DNA of 64,000 nucleotides from Roseibium sediminicola (GCF_023156505.1 NZ_JALNMJ010000007.1:1-64000); one strand, 5' to 3'; shown: positions 52,178 through 61,004, counted from the stretch's first letter. Notes: generated by a model from the sequence alone, not told the origin. Numbers and translations: made by a program.

Positions 52178-52792
52178 TCAAGCCTCCTTTGCAACAGCCG
52201 CGTCATAGGCGGCGACAATCGTGTTGGCCCTGTCGCGGATCTCGGCGACGGAAAAGCCGGGTTTGTAGAGCGCCGTACCGATGCCGAATCCCGCGGCGCC
52301 GACCTTGATCCAGTCGCCGAAATTGTCCGGCCCGGCGCCGCCAACCGCATAAGTGGCGGTGCCTTTCGGCAGAACGGCGAGCATTGCCTTCAAGCCGTCG
52401 GGTCCGATCAGCGAGGCGGGAAAGAATTTCAGCCCGTCGGCGCCATTGCGCAGGGCGGTGAAACATTCCGTCGGTGTCATCACGCCCGGAAAGGAAGACA
52501 TGCCACAGATCTTGGTGGCGCGGATGACATCCGGATTGCAGTCGGGCGAAACGATCAGCGTGCCGCCCGCGGCCTTGACCTCGGTGACCTGCTCGGGCTC
52601 CAACACCGTGCCGGCGCCAATTTCGGCGCGGTCTGAAAACGTCTCCGCCATCACCTTGATGCTTGTCAGCGGATCCGGCGAATTGAGCGGAACCTCAATG
52701 TGGGTGATGCCGGCCTCGATCAGGCAGTCGGTGACAGGCAGGGCCTCGTCCGGGGTGAGCCCCCGAAGAATGGCAATCAGGTTGCGGCTCAT
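52178..52792 (-). CDS. dgoA: 2-dehydro-3-deoxy-6-phosphogalactonate aldolase DgoA
   Basis: 204 residues of the KDPG/KDPGal class I aldolase family. LIAILRGLTPDEALPVTDCL carries the catalytic Glu-region pattern (AILRG). IGAGTVLEPEQVTEVKAAGG, LIVSPDCNPDVI, and LKFFPASLIGPDGLKAMLAV with the Schiff-base Lys in LKFFPA follow. The YAVGGAGPDNFGDWIKVGAA end matches DgoA. It cleaves KDPGal to pyruvate and glyceraldehyde 3-phosphate. It overlaps dgoK by 4 bases. Confidence 0.93.
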   Translation of the reverse strand: MSRNLIAILRGLTPDEALPVTDCLIEAGITHIEVPLNSPDPLTSIKVMAETFSDRAEIGAGTVLEPEQVTEVKAAGGTLIVSPDCNPDVIRATKICGMSSFPGVMTPTECFTALRNGADGLKFFPASLIGPDGLKAMLAVLPKGTATYAVGGAGPDNFGDWIKVGAAGFGIGTALYKPGFSVAEIRDRANTIVAAYDAAVAKEA

Positions 52793-53709
52793 GAAGACAC
52801 CTTTGAAAGGCGGGAAAAGGCAAGGGCAAGGCCCTTCAGGGTGATGGTTCCGGCGTCGAGCAGCCTGGCGTCATGGCCCAGGCAATTCAGCGCGGTCCGG
52901 TAGCTCTTTGCGATGCCGTCGCTGCCGAGCAGCGTCACGTCGCTCAGGTCAAGGACGTCCCTGACGGCGGCGAGCTCCGCGCCGATCAGGATGCCCGACA
53001 GCCGGCCGCTGGCCTGTTCAGGTGTAAGGCCGGCGATCAAGCCTCCGGCGCGCACGCCGAAGAGCTCCGCGGCAAAGCGCGTCGGTTTATCGAGCAGGCG
53101 CGTGACCGCTGCCTCATAGGCTGCTCCGTCGAGGGCGTCCGCCGACAGGCCGTGGCGCAGCACGGACTGGCTGGAATAAAGCGCGTAGCTCTCCCCCGTC
53201 ATGAAGGTTTGGAACCGCTCGATATTGCCGTTTTCAAGAGCAACCCACTTGGTGTGGGTGCCCGGCAGGCACAGCGTTCCGCTGTAATCCGGGTTATCGG
53301 CCAGGAAGCCGGCGATCTGGGTTTCCTCGCCGCGCATAACGTCCGGCGGGGACATCTGCTTGATGCCGGGCAGGATGCGAACGTCAAGCCGCGGGTCGGT
53401 TGTCTCGACGCGGGTCGCATCCTCAACCGAAGGCGGCGTGCACGGCACCGTTTTGTAGGGCGCTTCGGCCCAGCCCTGGCGCGAGCCGGCCATGCCGCAG
53501 ACAATCACAGGTCTCTTGCCGCCCGCCGGCAGCAGATCCGCGACCAGTTCGAGGAGCGCCGGTTCGAAGTCCTGGCGGGAAAGCTTGCCCATGCCCTTTT
53601 CGGACTGGCGATGGGCCAGCGTCCTGCCGGCATCGTCTTGCGCCCAGACGCGCAGATTGGTCGTTCCCCAATCCACCGCGATCCAGTCCATGTCGGTCTC
53701 TGAAGTCAT
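52789..53709 (-). CDS. dgoK: 2-dehydro-3-deoxygalactonokinase DgoK
   Basis: 306 residues of the ASKHA-fold DgoK family. DWIAVDWGTTNLRVWAQDDA is the N-terminal phosphate-binding loop. VIVCGMAGSRQGWAEAPYKT, MRGEETQIAGFL and LCLPGTHTKWVALENGNIER are diagnostic for KDGal kinases. It phosphorylates 2-keto-3-deoxygalactonate for DgoA. Both ends overlap neighbouring genes by 4 bases (ATGA), so translation of SDR, dgoK and dgoA is coupled. Confidence 0.93.
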   Translation of the reverse strand: MTSETDMDWIAVDWGTTNLRVWAQDDAGRTLAHRQSEKGMGKLSRQDFEPALLELVADLLPAGGKRPVIVCGMAGSRQGWAEAPYKTVPCTPPSVEDATRVETTDPRLDVRILPGIKQMSPPDVMRGEETQIAGFLADNPDYSGTLCLPGTHTKWVALENGNIERFQTFMTGESYALYSSQSVLRHGLSADALDGAAYEAAVTRLLDKPTRFAAELFGVRAGGLIAGLTPEQASGRLSGILIGAELAAVRDVLDLSDVTLLGSDGIAKSYRTALNCLGHDARLLDAGTITLKGLALAFSRLSKVSS

Positions 53710-54470
53710 CCCGTCACCACGACCCCGCCATCGACGACCAGGGATTGGCCGGTCATCGCCTTGCTTGCCTTGGAGGCGAGGAACAGGACCGGATCGACCA
53801 TGTCCTCAGGCGCAAGTTCGTCCTTGAGGCACTGTCGGTCGATATGGGCGGCAAGCCCTTCCGGCGTCACCCACATGTCCTTCTGCTTCTGGGTCAGGAC
53901 CCAGCCCGGTGCGATCGCGTTGACGCGGATCCGGTCCGGGCCGAATTCGCGGGCGAGGCTGCGGGTCATGCCGTTGATGCCGGAATTCGCCGTGGTGTAG
54001 GCCGCGTAACCGGCATTGCCCATCATGTAGGAAATCGAGGTGAAGTTGACGATTGAGCCGCCGCCATTGGCACGCATGCCGGCAATGACGTGCTGGCAGG
54101 CGAAGAAATAGGCCTTCAGGTTGATCGCCTGGGACCAGTCCCAGAAGGCCTCGTCGACGTCTTCGGTGGCATGGCGCTTGTCATTGGCGGCATTGTTGAC
54201 CAGGACGGTGATAGCGCCATGGGTTTCCGCAGCCTTGTCCATTGCGCCTTTAAGTGCGGTCATGTCGGTAATGTCGCAGGGCAGGAACAGCGGACGGTGG
54301 CCGTGTTTCTGTTCCATCTCTTCGCAGAAGGCGGCCGCGTCCGAGCGCTGGACAAAGGCGACCTTTGCCCCCTGCGCGAGGAAGCCTTCGGTCAGGGACG
54401 CACCGATGCCGGAGCCCCCGCCGGTAATGAAAACCGAAGCGTACCTGAGATCCGGAAAAGTCGCGTACAT
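53706..54470 (-). CDS. SDR family sugar 1-dehydrogenase (probable galactose dehydrogenase) with altered active site
   Basis: 254 residues. Cofactor motif VFITGGGSGIGASLTEGFLA (TGxxxGIG), NNAAND, and the active-site region NFTSISYMMGNAGYAAYTTA. The catalytic Ser145 and Tyr158 are present. The expected Lys of YxxxK is Asn162 (codon AAT at 53987-53985). VNAIAPGWVLTQKQKDMWVT and FLASKASKAMTGQSLVVDGG complete the fold. By context it should oxidise D-galactose to the lactone, starting the De Ley-Doudoroff route with the adjacent lactonase, dgoK and dgoA. The Lys to Asn change raises doubt about catalysis, or marks a variant subfamily. Confidence 0.83.
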   Translation of the reverse strand: MYATFPDLRYASVFITGGGSGIGASLTEGFLAQGAKVAFVQRSDAAAFCEEMEQKHGHRPLFLPCDITDMTALKGAMDKAAETHGAITVLVNNAANDKRHATEDVDEAFWDWSQAINLKAYFFACQHVIAGMRANGGGSIVNFTSISYMMGNAGYAAYTTANSGINGMTRSLAREFGPDRIRVNAIAPGWVLTQKQKDMWVTPEGLAAHIDRQCLKDELAPEDMVDPVLFLASKASKAMTGQSLVVDGGVVVTG

Positions 54471-54531
54471 GGCACTTCCTTAATGCGTTGGGCGGCACGA
54501 GCCGAAAATGATTTTACCTGAGGGGCGCTCC

Positions 54532-56619
54532 TCAGATGCGGTGACCTTCCAGCACCCAGACGGTTTCCGGAAACCGCCACGGCAAGGTGACGCCGTGGGA
54601 CATGAGATACTGTCCGCTGGTCTGAAGGTCCTGGGTTTTGAGAAGCGGCGTTCCGCGTGACAGGCGGGGGGCGTCGTCCCGATTGGCGAGTGTTAGCCTG
54701 TATGTGGCGGCCGGGTCCAGACCCGTCAGACGGACAGGATGTGGAAGGATCTGGTCGGACGGCCTGGTCAGCGCGGCGAAGACAGCGAAGCGGCTGCCGT
54801 CCTCGGCAAGCTGCTGTTCGGCGATCACCGCCGGGTCGGAACTGTCCAGGCGCAGGATGTCGGCGCGCATCATCCAGCCGCGATTGTCCTTCCACCAGCT
54901 GGTGACCTTCTGCAGGATTTCAGCTTCTTCGCCGGTCAGCTCGCGCGGATCCATCTCGAAGCCCATATGCCGCTGGGCGGCGGTCCAGGCGCGTATTCGG
55001 ATGTCGAGGGTCCGGCCGGATGTGTGGCAATGACGCGGCCCGACATGAGAACCTGTGACAGAGGCCGGCAGGAACAGGGCGGCATCATGCTGGATACGCT
55101 GGCGTTCCAGAGCGTCGTTGCTGTCGGAGAGCCAGACCCTCTGGGTGCGTTCGAGAATGCCGAAATCGATGCGGCCGCCGCCGGAAGAACAGCTCTCGAT
55201 TTCGACCTGCGGGAATTCGGCGCGCAGCTGGTCGAGAAGTCGGTAAAGACCTTCGGTCTGAGCTGCCTCGACCACGGGCAGCACCCGGTTGTGGTCCCAC
55301 TTGATGTAGCCGATGTCGTTATCTTTCAGAACCGCCGCGATCTGGGCATGAAGGTAAGCGCGGACGTCCTCGCGCGCCATGTTGAGCACCAGCTGCTGCC
55401 GGCCGCGGATCTGGTCGGCTGGTCCAAGCACCCAGTCGGGATGCGCCCGGTAAAGCTCGCTGTTCTCATTGACCATTTCCGGCTCGAACCAGATGCCGAA
55501 TTCAAGGCCGAGGGATTTGACGTGGTCGATCAGCGGGGTGAGGCCGTCCGGGTATTTGCGGGCATCGATGACCCAGTCGCCGAGAGACGATGTGTCGTCG
55601 TCGCGCCGGCCGAACCAGCCGTCATCGAGTACAAAACGTTCAGCGCCGAGTCCGGCCGCGCGGGACGCGATCTCCTTCAGTTCGTCGATCTTGTGATCGA
55701 AATAGACCGCTTCCCAGCAATTGTAATGTACCGGGCGCGGTGCACGCGCACCCTCGATAATGCTGTCACGCAGGTGGCGCTGGAACCGAACTGCGGTGCC
55801 GTTGAGGCCGTCCTGGGAATAGGTGGCATAAAGCGGCGCGGTGACAAAGTGGCAGCCGGCGGCCTCGGATCCCGAGGCATGGCCGAACTGGACCTGACGG
55901 CGGCCGTCGGCCAGCTCCTCGGCGACCATCCGATGCCCGCCGGACCAGCCGTAATGGAAGGCATAGGCCTCGCCTTGGGTATTGGTGGTGGCCCTGTTGC
56001 AGACGATCAGACCCGGGAAATGGGCATGGTCCGTGCGGCCCGTGCGGTTGTCGCGCACCCGGGCGCCCGGCGCGAAGGGCAGGCGATTGGTCAGGAATTC
56101 CGCGCACCAGCGGCCGGAGAATTCGATCATCTCACCGGTATGGGCCGGAACGGGCAGAACAGGCGCCGCCAGCCAGTCGACCTGGATGACATCCGCGCTT
56201 TCCAGCCGGGTCTGCAGCTTCAGAAGCGAGGTCCCGGGCGTCAGTGTGAGGTCGAAGACGAGGGTCAGGTTGAGGGTCTTGTCGGCAAAGACGAGCGTCA
56301 GGCCATGCTCTGAAGCTGCCTCGCTTTCTAGACGGAAGGCGGGCGCAAGCGGGTTGCCGTCCCGGCTTCTGGCTGCCAGTCCGGCCTGGCCGGAAAAGGT
56401 CTGCGAGGCTTCCGGGCAAAGGCTGATGGCGGCGTTTTCATCGACCATGCCGCCGGTGACATCCAGCTTCGCGGCTGCCGAAAGCGTCTCTGTGGACTCG
56501 CCCGTAGGAAGGGCGGGACCCCAGTAGACGGCTTCCGGCAACCTGTTGTCGAAGCTGGCCAGCACCAGGCTCTGGTGCCTGTCACCGAGATGCCAGGTTT
56601 TCACAGGCTGGCTGATCAC
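54532..56619 (-). CDS. Alpha-galactosidase, glycoside hydrolase family 36
   Basis: 695 residues, no signal peptide. The N-terminal beta-sandwich is followed by the TIM barrel: HYNCWEAVYFDHKIDELKEI, RFVLDDGWFGRRDDDTSSLG, FGIWFEPEMVNENSELYRAH. GYIKWDHNR carries the nucleophile Asp442 and RVWLSDSNDALERQRIQ carries the acid/base Asp at about 502; ESCSSGGGRIDFGILERTQ is another family signature. It releases galactose from imported melibiose, raffinose or similar. It overlaps the upstream permease gene by 4 bases, which ties hydrolysis to uptake. Confidence 0.94.
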   Translation of the reverse strand: MISQPVKTWHLGDRHQSLVLASFDNRLPEAVYWGPALPTGESTETLSAAAKLDVTGGMVDENAAISLCPEASQTFSGQAGLAARSRDGNPLAPAFRLESEAASEHGLTLVFADKTLNLTLVFDLTLTPGTSLLKLQTRLESADVIQVDWLAAPVLPVPAHTGEMIEFSGRWCAEFLTNRLPFAPGARVRDNRTGRTDHAHFPGLIVCNRATTNTQGEAYAFHYGWSGGHRMVAEELADGRRQVQFGHASGSEAAGCHFVTAPLYATYSQDGLNGTAVRFQRHLRDSIIEGARAPRPVHYNCWEAVYFDHKIDELKEIASRAAGLGAERFVLDDGWFGRRDDDTSSLGDWVIDARKYPDGLTPLIDHVKSLGLEFGIWFEPEMVNENSELYRAHPDWVLGPADQIRGRQQLVLNMAREDVRAYLHAQIAAVLKDNDIGYIKWDHNRVLPVVEAAQTEGLYRLLDQLRAEFPQVEIESCSSGGGRIDFGILERTQRVWLSDSNDALERQRIQHDAALFLPASVTGSHVGPRHCHTSGRTLDIRIRAWTAAQRHMGFEMDPRELTGEEAEILQKVTSWWKDNRGWMMRADILRLDSSDPAVIAEQQLAEDGSRFAVFAALTRPSDQILPHPVRLTGLDPAATYRLTLANRDDAPRLSRGTPLLKTQDLQTSGQYLMSHGVTLPWRFPETVWVLEGHRI

Positions 56620-57464
56620 TTCACGGCTCCCAGCGTCAGTCCGGCGATGAAGTGCCGCTGCATCAGGAAGAACATGGCAACCGGCGGCAGCGCGGCGACG
56701 ATCGAACCGGCGCTCATCAGGTGATAGGCGGCGCGGTACTGGGCATTGAAGGAGGTGATGCCCGCGGTGACTGGCTGGCTTTCAACGCCCTGGGTCAGGA
56801 CCACGGCCCAGAAATAGTCGTTCCAGATGAAGGTGAAGATCAGCACAGAGAGAGCGGCAATGGCCGGTTTCATCAGCGGCAGCACCACGTACCAGAAGAT
56901 CTTCCATTCCGCGATGCCTTCCACGCGGGCCGCCTCGATCAGCTCGAAGGGCAGGGCGCGGATGAAATTGCGCATGAAGAGGGTGCAGAAGCCGGTCTGG
57001 AAGGCGATGTGGAACAGCACCAGGCCGGTGATGGTGTTGTAAAGGCCCATCTGCAGGGTCAGGTCGCGCACCGGCACCATCAGGATCTGGAACGGCACGA
57101 AATTGCCGGCCACGAACATGAAGAAGAGCCAGATATTCGCCTTGAACTTGTAGATGCCGAGGGCAAAGCCGGTCATGCAGGACAGGGCCACGGCACCGAT
57201 CACGGTTGGAATGGTGATCTTGAACGAGTTCAGGAGATATTGCGGCATGTCCGAACCGGTGAAGACCAGCGCATAGTTTGTGAAGCCCTCGAAGGAGGAC
57301 GGCCAGCCCCAGTAGTTGGCGTTGGCGAAATCCGCGTCCGGCTTGACGGAGAAGATCGCAACCGCGATCAGCGGTAGCAGCCACAGGATCAGCGCCAGAG
57401 GCAGGAGGGCCTGATAGGTGACCTGCCAGGAGCGGGAGGTGCGTTCGATCGGTGTCGGAAACAT
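56616..57464 (-). CDS. Galactoside CUT1 ABC transporter permease (MalG type)
   Basis: 282 residues with six helices (LLPLALILWLLPLIAVAIFS first). The EAA loop is PFELIEAARVEGIAEWKIFW and the C-terminus FLMQRHFIAGLTLGAVK is the MalG-type tail. FIWNDYFWAVVLTQGVESQP is also characteristic of sugar permeases. It pairs with the permease at 57815-58732 and the ATPase at 61005, though a small unrelated gene separates the two permeases. Confidence 0.9.
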   Translation of the reverse strand: MFPTPIERTSRSWQVTYQALLPLALILWLLPLIAVAIFSVKPDADFANANYWGWPSSFEGFTNYALVFTGSDMPQYLLNSFKITIPTVIGAVALSCMTGFALGIYKFKANIWLFFMFVAGNFVPFQILMVPVRDLTLQMGLYNTITGLVLFHIAFQTGFCTLFMRNFIRALPFELIEAARVEGIAEWKIFWYVVLPLMKPAIAALSVLIFTFIWNDYFWAVVLTQGVESQPVTAGITSFNAQYRAAYHLMSAGSIVAALPPVAMFFLMQRHFIAGLTLGAVK

Positions 57465-57818
57465 CTATGCCTCCTCCCTCGGTGCGAGGCCGGCCTGCAG
57501 CTTTTTTGTCAGGCTCGCGCGGATGGTGTCGTAGGACATTTCAAGGCGGTGGCGGATTTCATCTTCCGGAGCGTCCCAGTCCAGCCTGACCCAGCTCTTG
57601 TGGAAATAGGGCGCGCGGCGGGCCACCCCCGCGTCGATCAGCATGGCGGCCGTTTCGATGTCGCGGCACTTGACCGAGACACCGTCGCCGACGGAGCCGA
57701 TGCAGGCGAACATCTTGCCGCAGACCTTCCAGGCATCGTGTCCTCCGCCCCAGGGGTCGGACACTTCCGCGCCTGGAAACCGCGCGCAAATGTCGTTGAC
57801 GAGGTCGCGTCCGGTCAT
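57465..57818 (-). CDS. MmcQ/YjbR family (CyaY-like) protein inserted between permease genes
   Basis: 117 residues. Motifs DLVNDICARFPGAEVSDPWG, HDAWKVCGKMFACIGSVGDG, VSVKCRDIETAAMLID and APYFHKSWVRLDWDAPEDEI match the MmcQ/YjbR (DUF419) fold, a double-wing DNA-binding-like domain of unknown role. The start overlaps the MalF-type permease stop (ATGA) and the stop touches the MalG-type permease start, so it is co-translated with the transporter. It has no known part in sugar transport; it may be a passenger or a local regulator. Confidence 0.85.
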   Translation of the reverse strand: MTGRDLVNDICARFPGAEVSDPWGGGHDAWKVCGKMFACIGSVGDGVSVKCRDIETAAMLIDAGVARRAPYFHKSWVRLDWDAPEDEIRHRLEMSYDTIRASLTKKLQAGLAPREEA

Positions 57819-58732
57819 CGCGCACGCTCCTCCTTGTACATCGACCACAGGAAGTAGGCGATGAAGGCCAGCATGATCAGGAACAGCACCACGGCAATCG
57901 CCGCGCCGTAGCCCATGCGGAAGCCGTATTCGGAGAGCGCGACCTCGAACATGTAGAAGGAGAGCACTCGGCTGGCGCCGAAGGGGCCGCCATTGGTCAT
58001 GACCGAGATCAGGTCGAAGGAGCGCAGCGCGCCGATGATGGTGACGACGAAGGCGATGAAGGTCGCCGGGCGCAGCTGCGGCACGATGATGTACCAGAGC
58101 ATGCGCCAGCCCTTGGCGCCGTCGAGGCGGCCGGCCTCGATCTGCTCCGGATCGACGGCGTTGAGACCGGTCAGGTAAAGGATCATGCAATAGGCGGTCT
58201 GCGGCCAGAGACCGGCGACGATAATGCCGACGGTCACCCAGTTCTCGTCGCCGAGCACGTTCATCGGCGGCAGGCCGACGGCGCCGAGCAGCACGTTGAG
58301 GATACCGAAGGTCGGATCGTAGAACCAGGTGAAGACGAGGCCGACAACGACCTGCGAGATCACGAAGGGAAAGAAGAACAGAGACTTGTAGAGCCGGATG
58401 CCCGTGACGGTCTGGTTCAGAAACAGCGCGATGAAAAGACCGGCCGGGATTGCCAGCAAATACAGCAGCAGCCAGATGACGTTGTTCTTCAGCGATGTGT
58501 AGAACGCGTCGTCATAGTAGAGTTCGTCGTAATTGTAGAGACCGACAAATTCCGCCTGACCCAGCCCGTCCCACTCGTAGAGCGACAGATTAAAGGACTG
58601 GAAGATCGGGAAGATCACATAAAAGAGGAAGAACAGGATCCCCGGAGCCAGGAACAGCCAGGGTGTCAGCTGTTGCTGGTTGCGGTGCCACCAGGAACTC
58701 TGGCGGGTCTCGGTGACGGACGCTTGGGCCAT
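57815..58732 (-). CDS. Galactoside CUT1 ABC transporter permease (MalF type)
   Basis: 305 residues, six helices, beginning with a cytoplasmic tail and TPWLFLAPGILFFLFYVIFP. The EAA region reads PEQIEAGRLDGAKGWRMLWY, and LRSFDLISVMTNGGPFGASR is the MalF/UgpA signature after it. It forms the channel with the MalG-type permease downstream. A 22-bp hairpin lies between it and the binding-protein gene. Confidence 0.9.
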   Translation of the reverse strand: MAQASVTETRQSSWWHRNQQQLTPWLFLAPGILFFLFYVIFPIFQSFNLSLYEWDGLGQAEFVGLYNYDELYYDDAFYTSLKNNVIWLLLYLLAIPAGLFIALFLNQTVTGIRLYKSLFFFPFVISQVVVGLVFTWFYDPTFGILNVLLGAVGLPPMNVLGDENWVTVGIIVAGLWPQTAYCMILYLTGLNAVDPEQIEAGRLDGAKGWRMLWYIIVPQLRPATFIAFVVTIIGALRSFDLISVMTNGGPFGASRVLSFYMFEVALSEYGFRMGYGAAIAVVLFLIMLAFIAYFLWSMYKEERAR

Positions 58733-58772
58733 TTTGGATCTCTCGGACGCGCGACGGCTGAAACGGAACGGT

Positions 58773-58794
58773 GGACGGGGGCGGGCCCCCGTCC
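58773..58794 (-). other. Perfect GC hairpin between binding-protein and permease genes
   Basis: GGACGGGGGC (58773-58782) and GCCCCCGTCC (58785-58794) form a perfect 10-bp stem. No T-run follows on the minus strand, so it is more likely a stabiliser of the upstream mRNA segment or a processing stop than a terminator. Confidence 0.75.
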
Positions 58795-58812
58795 GGGTTC
58801 GCTAAGCGGTGC

Positions 58813-60072
58813 TTATTTGTAGATGCGCTCCTGAGCGCGGTCGAGACGGTCCAGGATCTTGTCCAGGTTGTCCGGCTTGACCATGAATTCCTGCAGGCCT
58901 TCCATAGCGACCTTGGCCATTTCAGCCGGTGCGTCGCGGTCGAAGAACTGGGCGACGCCGCCCGGGGAATTCGAGGACAGCATTTCGAAGCCCTGCTCCA
59001 GGAACTTGTCCTGGTCGACGGAGGACTTGGAGTTCACTGGAAGCTGGCCAAGATGCTTGCCGTCGTTGATCCAGGTCTGAACGTCGGCGGAGGCCACGAA
59101 TTTCAGGAATTCGCGGGCGTTTTCCTTGTTCTCGGCATTCGCCGGAATGTGGAACGTGTCTGTCGGAGCATCCTCTGCCTTTTCAACACCCGGGGTGATC
59201 TCCACGAACTGGTAGAAATCAAGCTGGTCGTCGGTGAGACCGCCGTCGCGCAGCGCGGCGACCGCGAAGTTGCCCATCAGGTAGGCGGCGGCATCGCCCT
59301 TGACCATGAACGGCAGGGCTTCCTGCCAGGAATAGGTCTGGTGGTTGTCGATGAAGGCGCCCATGTCGATCAGTTCACGCCAGTTGGCGAATGTCTGACG
59401 GACCTTGTCGGACGTCCACTTTTCCTTGCCGGTGAGCAGGTCCATGTGGAAGTCGAAGCCGTTTGTGCGCATGTTCAGGTAGTCGAACCAGCCGCCGGCG
59501 GTCCAGAGGAACTTGGTGCCGATCGTGTAGCATTTCTTGCCGGCATCGATGATCTTCTGGCAGTTGGCTTTTTCCTCTTCCCAGGTGGCGGGTTCAGAGA
59601 GGCCCAGCTCGTCGAAGATGTCTTTGCGGTAGTAAACACCCCACTGATAGTAGGTGTAGGGCACGCCCCACTGCTTGCCGTCGATGGTCATCGCGCCTTT
59701 TGTCGAGGCGAGGTTCTCACCGAGCTCCGTGCCGTCCCAAAGATCGGACACGTCTTCAAAGAGACCGGCTTCCACATAGGGACGCATGCGGTTCGCTGCA
59801 TACCAGGTAGCAACATCCGGTGCGTTGGCGGTCAGGAAGTTGCGGATCTGGGTCTTGTAGGCCTCCCGGTCGATCACCGTGGTCTCGATGGTCAGGTCCG
59901 GGTTCTTCTCCTGGAACTGAGCAATCATCTCTTCCATGGTCGCGCGCGGCGCCGGGTTCGATGTGTCGAGAAAGATTTTCAGATTGCCCGTCAGGCCGTC
60001 AGCAGAAGCTGCGCCCATCGCGGCTGCCAACATGGCAAATGCCGCTACGGACGTTTTCAGCATGGAACGCAT
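58813..60072 (-). CDS. Galactoside ABC transporter substrate-binding protein (CUT1)
   Basis: 419 residues from ATG 60072, with GGGAGGA upstream. Signal peptide ends MGAASA. Family 1 solute-binding protein: LKIFLDTSNPAPRATMEEMI, NFLTANAPDVATWYAANRMR, WGVPYTYYQWGVYYRKDIFD, YLMGNFAVAALRDGGLTDDQ. First gene of the leftward operon containing both galactosidases and the galactose oxidation genes, so alpha- or beta-galactosides are the probable ligands. Divergent from an IclR regulator that should control it. Confidence 0.9.
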   Translation of the reverse strand: MRSMLKTSVAAFAMLAAAMGAASADGLTGNLKIFLDTSNPAPRATMEEMIAQFQEKNPDLTIETTVIDREAYKTQIRNFLTANAPDVATWYAANRMRPYVEAGLFEDVSDLWDGTELGENLASTKGAMTIDGKQWGVPYTYYQWGVYYRKDIFDELGLSEPATWEEEKANCQKIIDAGKKCYTIGTKFLWTAGGWFDYLNMRTNGFDFHMDLLTGKEKWTSDKVRQTFANWRELIDMGAFIDNHQTYSWQEALPFMVKGDAAAYLMGNFAVAALRDGGLTDDQLDFYQFVEITPGVEKAEDAPTDTFHIPANAENKENAREFLKFVASADVQTWINDGKHLGQLPVNSKSSVDQDKFLEQGFEMLSSNSPGGVAQFFDRDAPAEMAKVAMEGLQEFMVKPDNLDKILDRLDRAQERIYK

Positions 60073-60100
60073 GGTGTCCTCCCTTTCGGTTCCATTATGT

Positions 60101-60113
60101 GAAACTTGATTTC
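60101..60113. promoter_or_regulatory. Short dyad in the divergent IclR/binding-protein gap
   Basis: GAAACTTGATTTC has 4-bp arms around CTTGA, of a kind seen in IclR-family operators, and lies 29 bases upstream of the binding-protein start. Short and therefore weak evidence. Confidence 0.3.
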
Positions 60114-60189
60114 GTATATTGATACTTTGATGCGAGCGGGGTAGGTTGTCAACAGGCTCGGCGAGAGAAACGGGCCAAAGGAGGAATGC

Positions 60190-60978
60190 ATGAACAAACA
60201 GGCGGGCCCGGCGACCGGTGACGGGACGGTCGGAAAAGCGTTGGAGGTCCTGGATCGTGTAGCAGCCGTGGGGCGGCCCGTGCGGTTTACGGAGCTTCTG
60301 GCCGACAGCACCCATCCCAAGGCAACGCTTTACCGTCTGCTGCAGACCCTGGTGAGCCAGGGCATGCTGGCCTATGACGACACGGCGCAGACCTACTCGC
60401 TCGGCATCCGGCTTGTGCGTCTGGCGCATGCGGCCTGGCGGCAGAGCTCGATTGCGCCGATTGCGCGCCCCTTTGTCAGCGCGCTGTCGGAAGAGGCGGG
60501 GGAAACCGTTCACCTGGCCCAGCTCGACAGCGGTCAGGTGCTCTATGTCGACAAGCGCAACCCGTCGAATGCCATCGACATGTTCTCGCAGGCCGGCAAG
60601 GTCGGTCCGGCCTATTGCACCGGCGTCGGCAAGGCGCTGATGGCGTTCCTGGAGCCGTCCGACCTGGACCACGTGCTGCGCAAGCAGTCCTTCTATGCCT
60701 ATACGCCGGAGACCCTGAACACCGAAGCGAAGCTGCGCGCCGATCTGGACAAGATCCGGCAGGAAGGGGTTGCCTTCGACCGGGAGGAGCACGAGCCCGG
60801 TATCATCTGCATTGCCGCACCGATCCTGAATTCAAAGGGCAGGCCCATCGGCGCCCTGTCGGTCACCACATCCACACAGCGCAAGAGCCTGGACGAGCTG
60901 ATGAGCATCCGTCCGGCCCTTCTGGAAACCGCCACCAAGATTGCCGCGGCAGTCGAGGATTGGCAGTTTCCTGCCTGA
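60190..60978 (+). CDS. IclR family transcriptional regulator
   Basis: 262 residues with AAAGGAGG upstream. N-terminal winged helix: VGKALEVLDRVAAVGRPVRF, HPKATLYRLLQTLVSQGMLA. C-terminal IclR effector domain: SEEAGETVHLAQLDSGQVLY, GPAYCTGVGKALMAFLEPSD, RQEGVAFDREEHEPGIICIA, GALSVTTSTQR. It lies divergent from the galactoside operon and directly before the transporter ATPase, so it probably senses a galactose-derived sugar acid and controls both. Confidence 0.92.
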   Translation: MNKQAGPATGDGTVGKALEVLDRVAAVGRPVRFTELLADSTHPKATLYRLLQTLVSQGMLAYDDTAQTYSLGIRLVRLAHAAWRQSSIAPIARPFVSALSEEAGETVHLAQLDSGQVLYVDKRNPSNAIDMFSQAGKVGPAYCTGVGKALMAFLEPSDLDHVLRKQSFYAYTPETLNTEAKLRADLDKIRQEGVAFDREEHEPGIICIAAPILNSKGRPIGALSVTTSTQRKSLDELMSIRPALLETATKIAAAVEDWQFPA

Positions 60979-61004
60979 ACTTTAGTCCTGGGAGAGAGAA
61001 TTTC

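Noticed and set aside
57819-58190. N-terminal extension of the MmcQ/YjbR protein
   Set aside because: The upstream in-frame part is out-of-frame sequence of the MalF-type permease; the ATG overlapping the permease stop is the natural start.
60073-60792. Long minus-strand extension upstream of the galactoside binding protein
   Set aside because: It is antisense to the IclR gene; the true start has a strong ribosome site and signal peptide at 60072.
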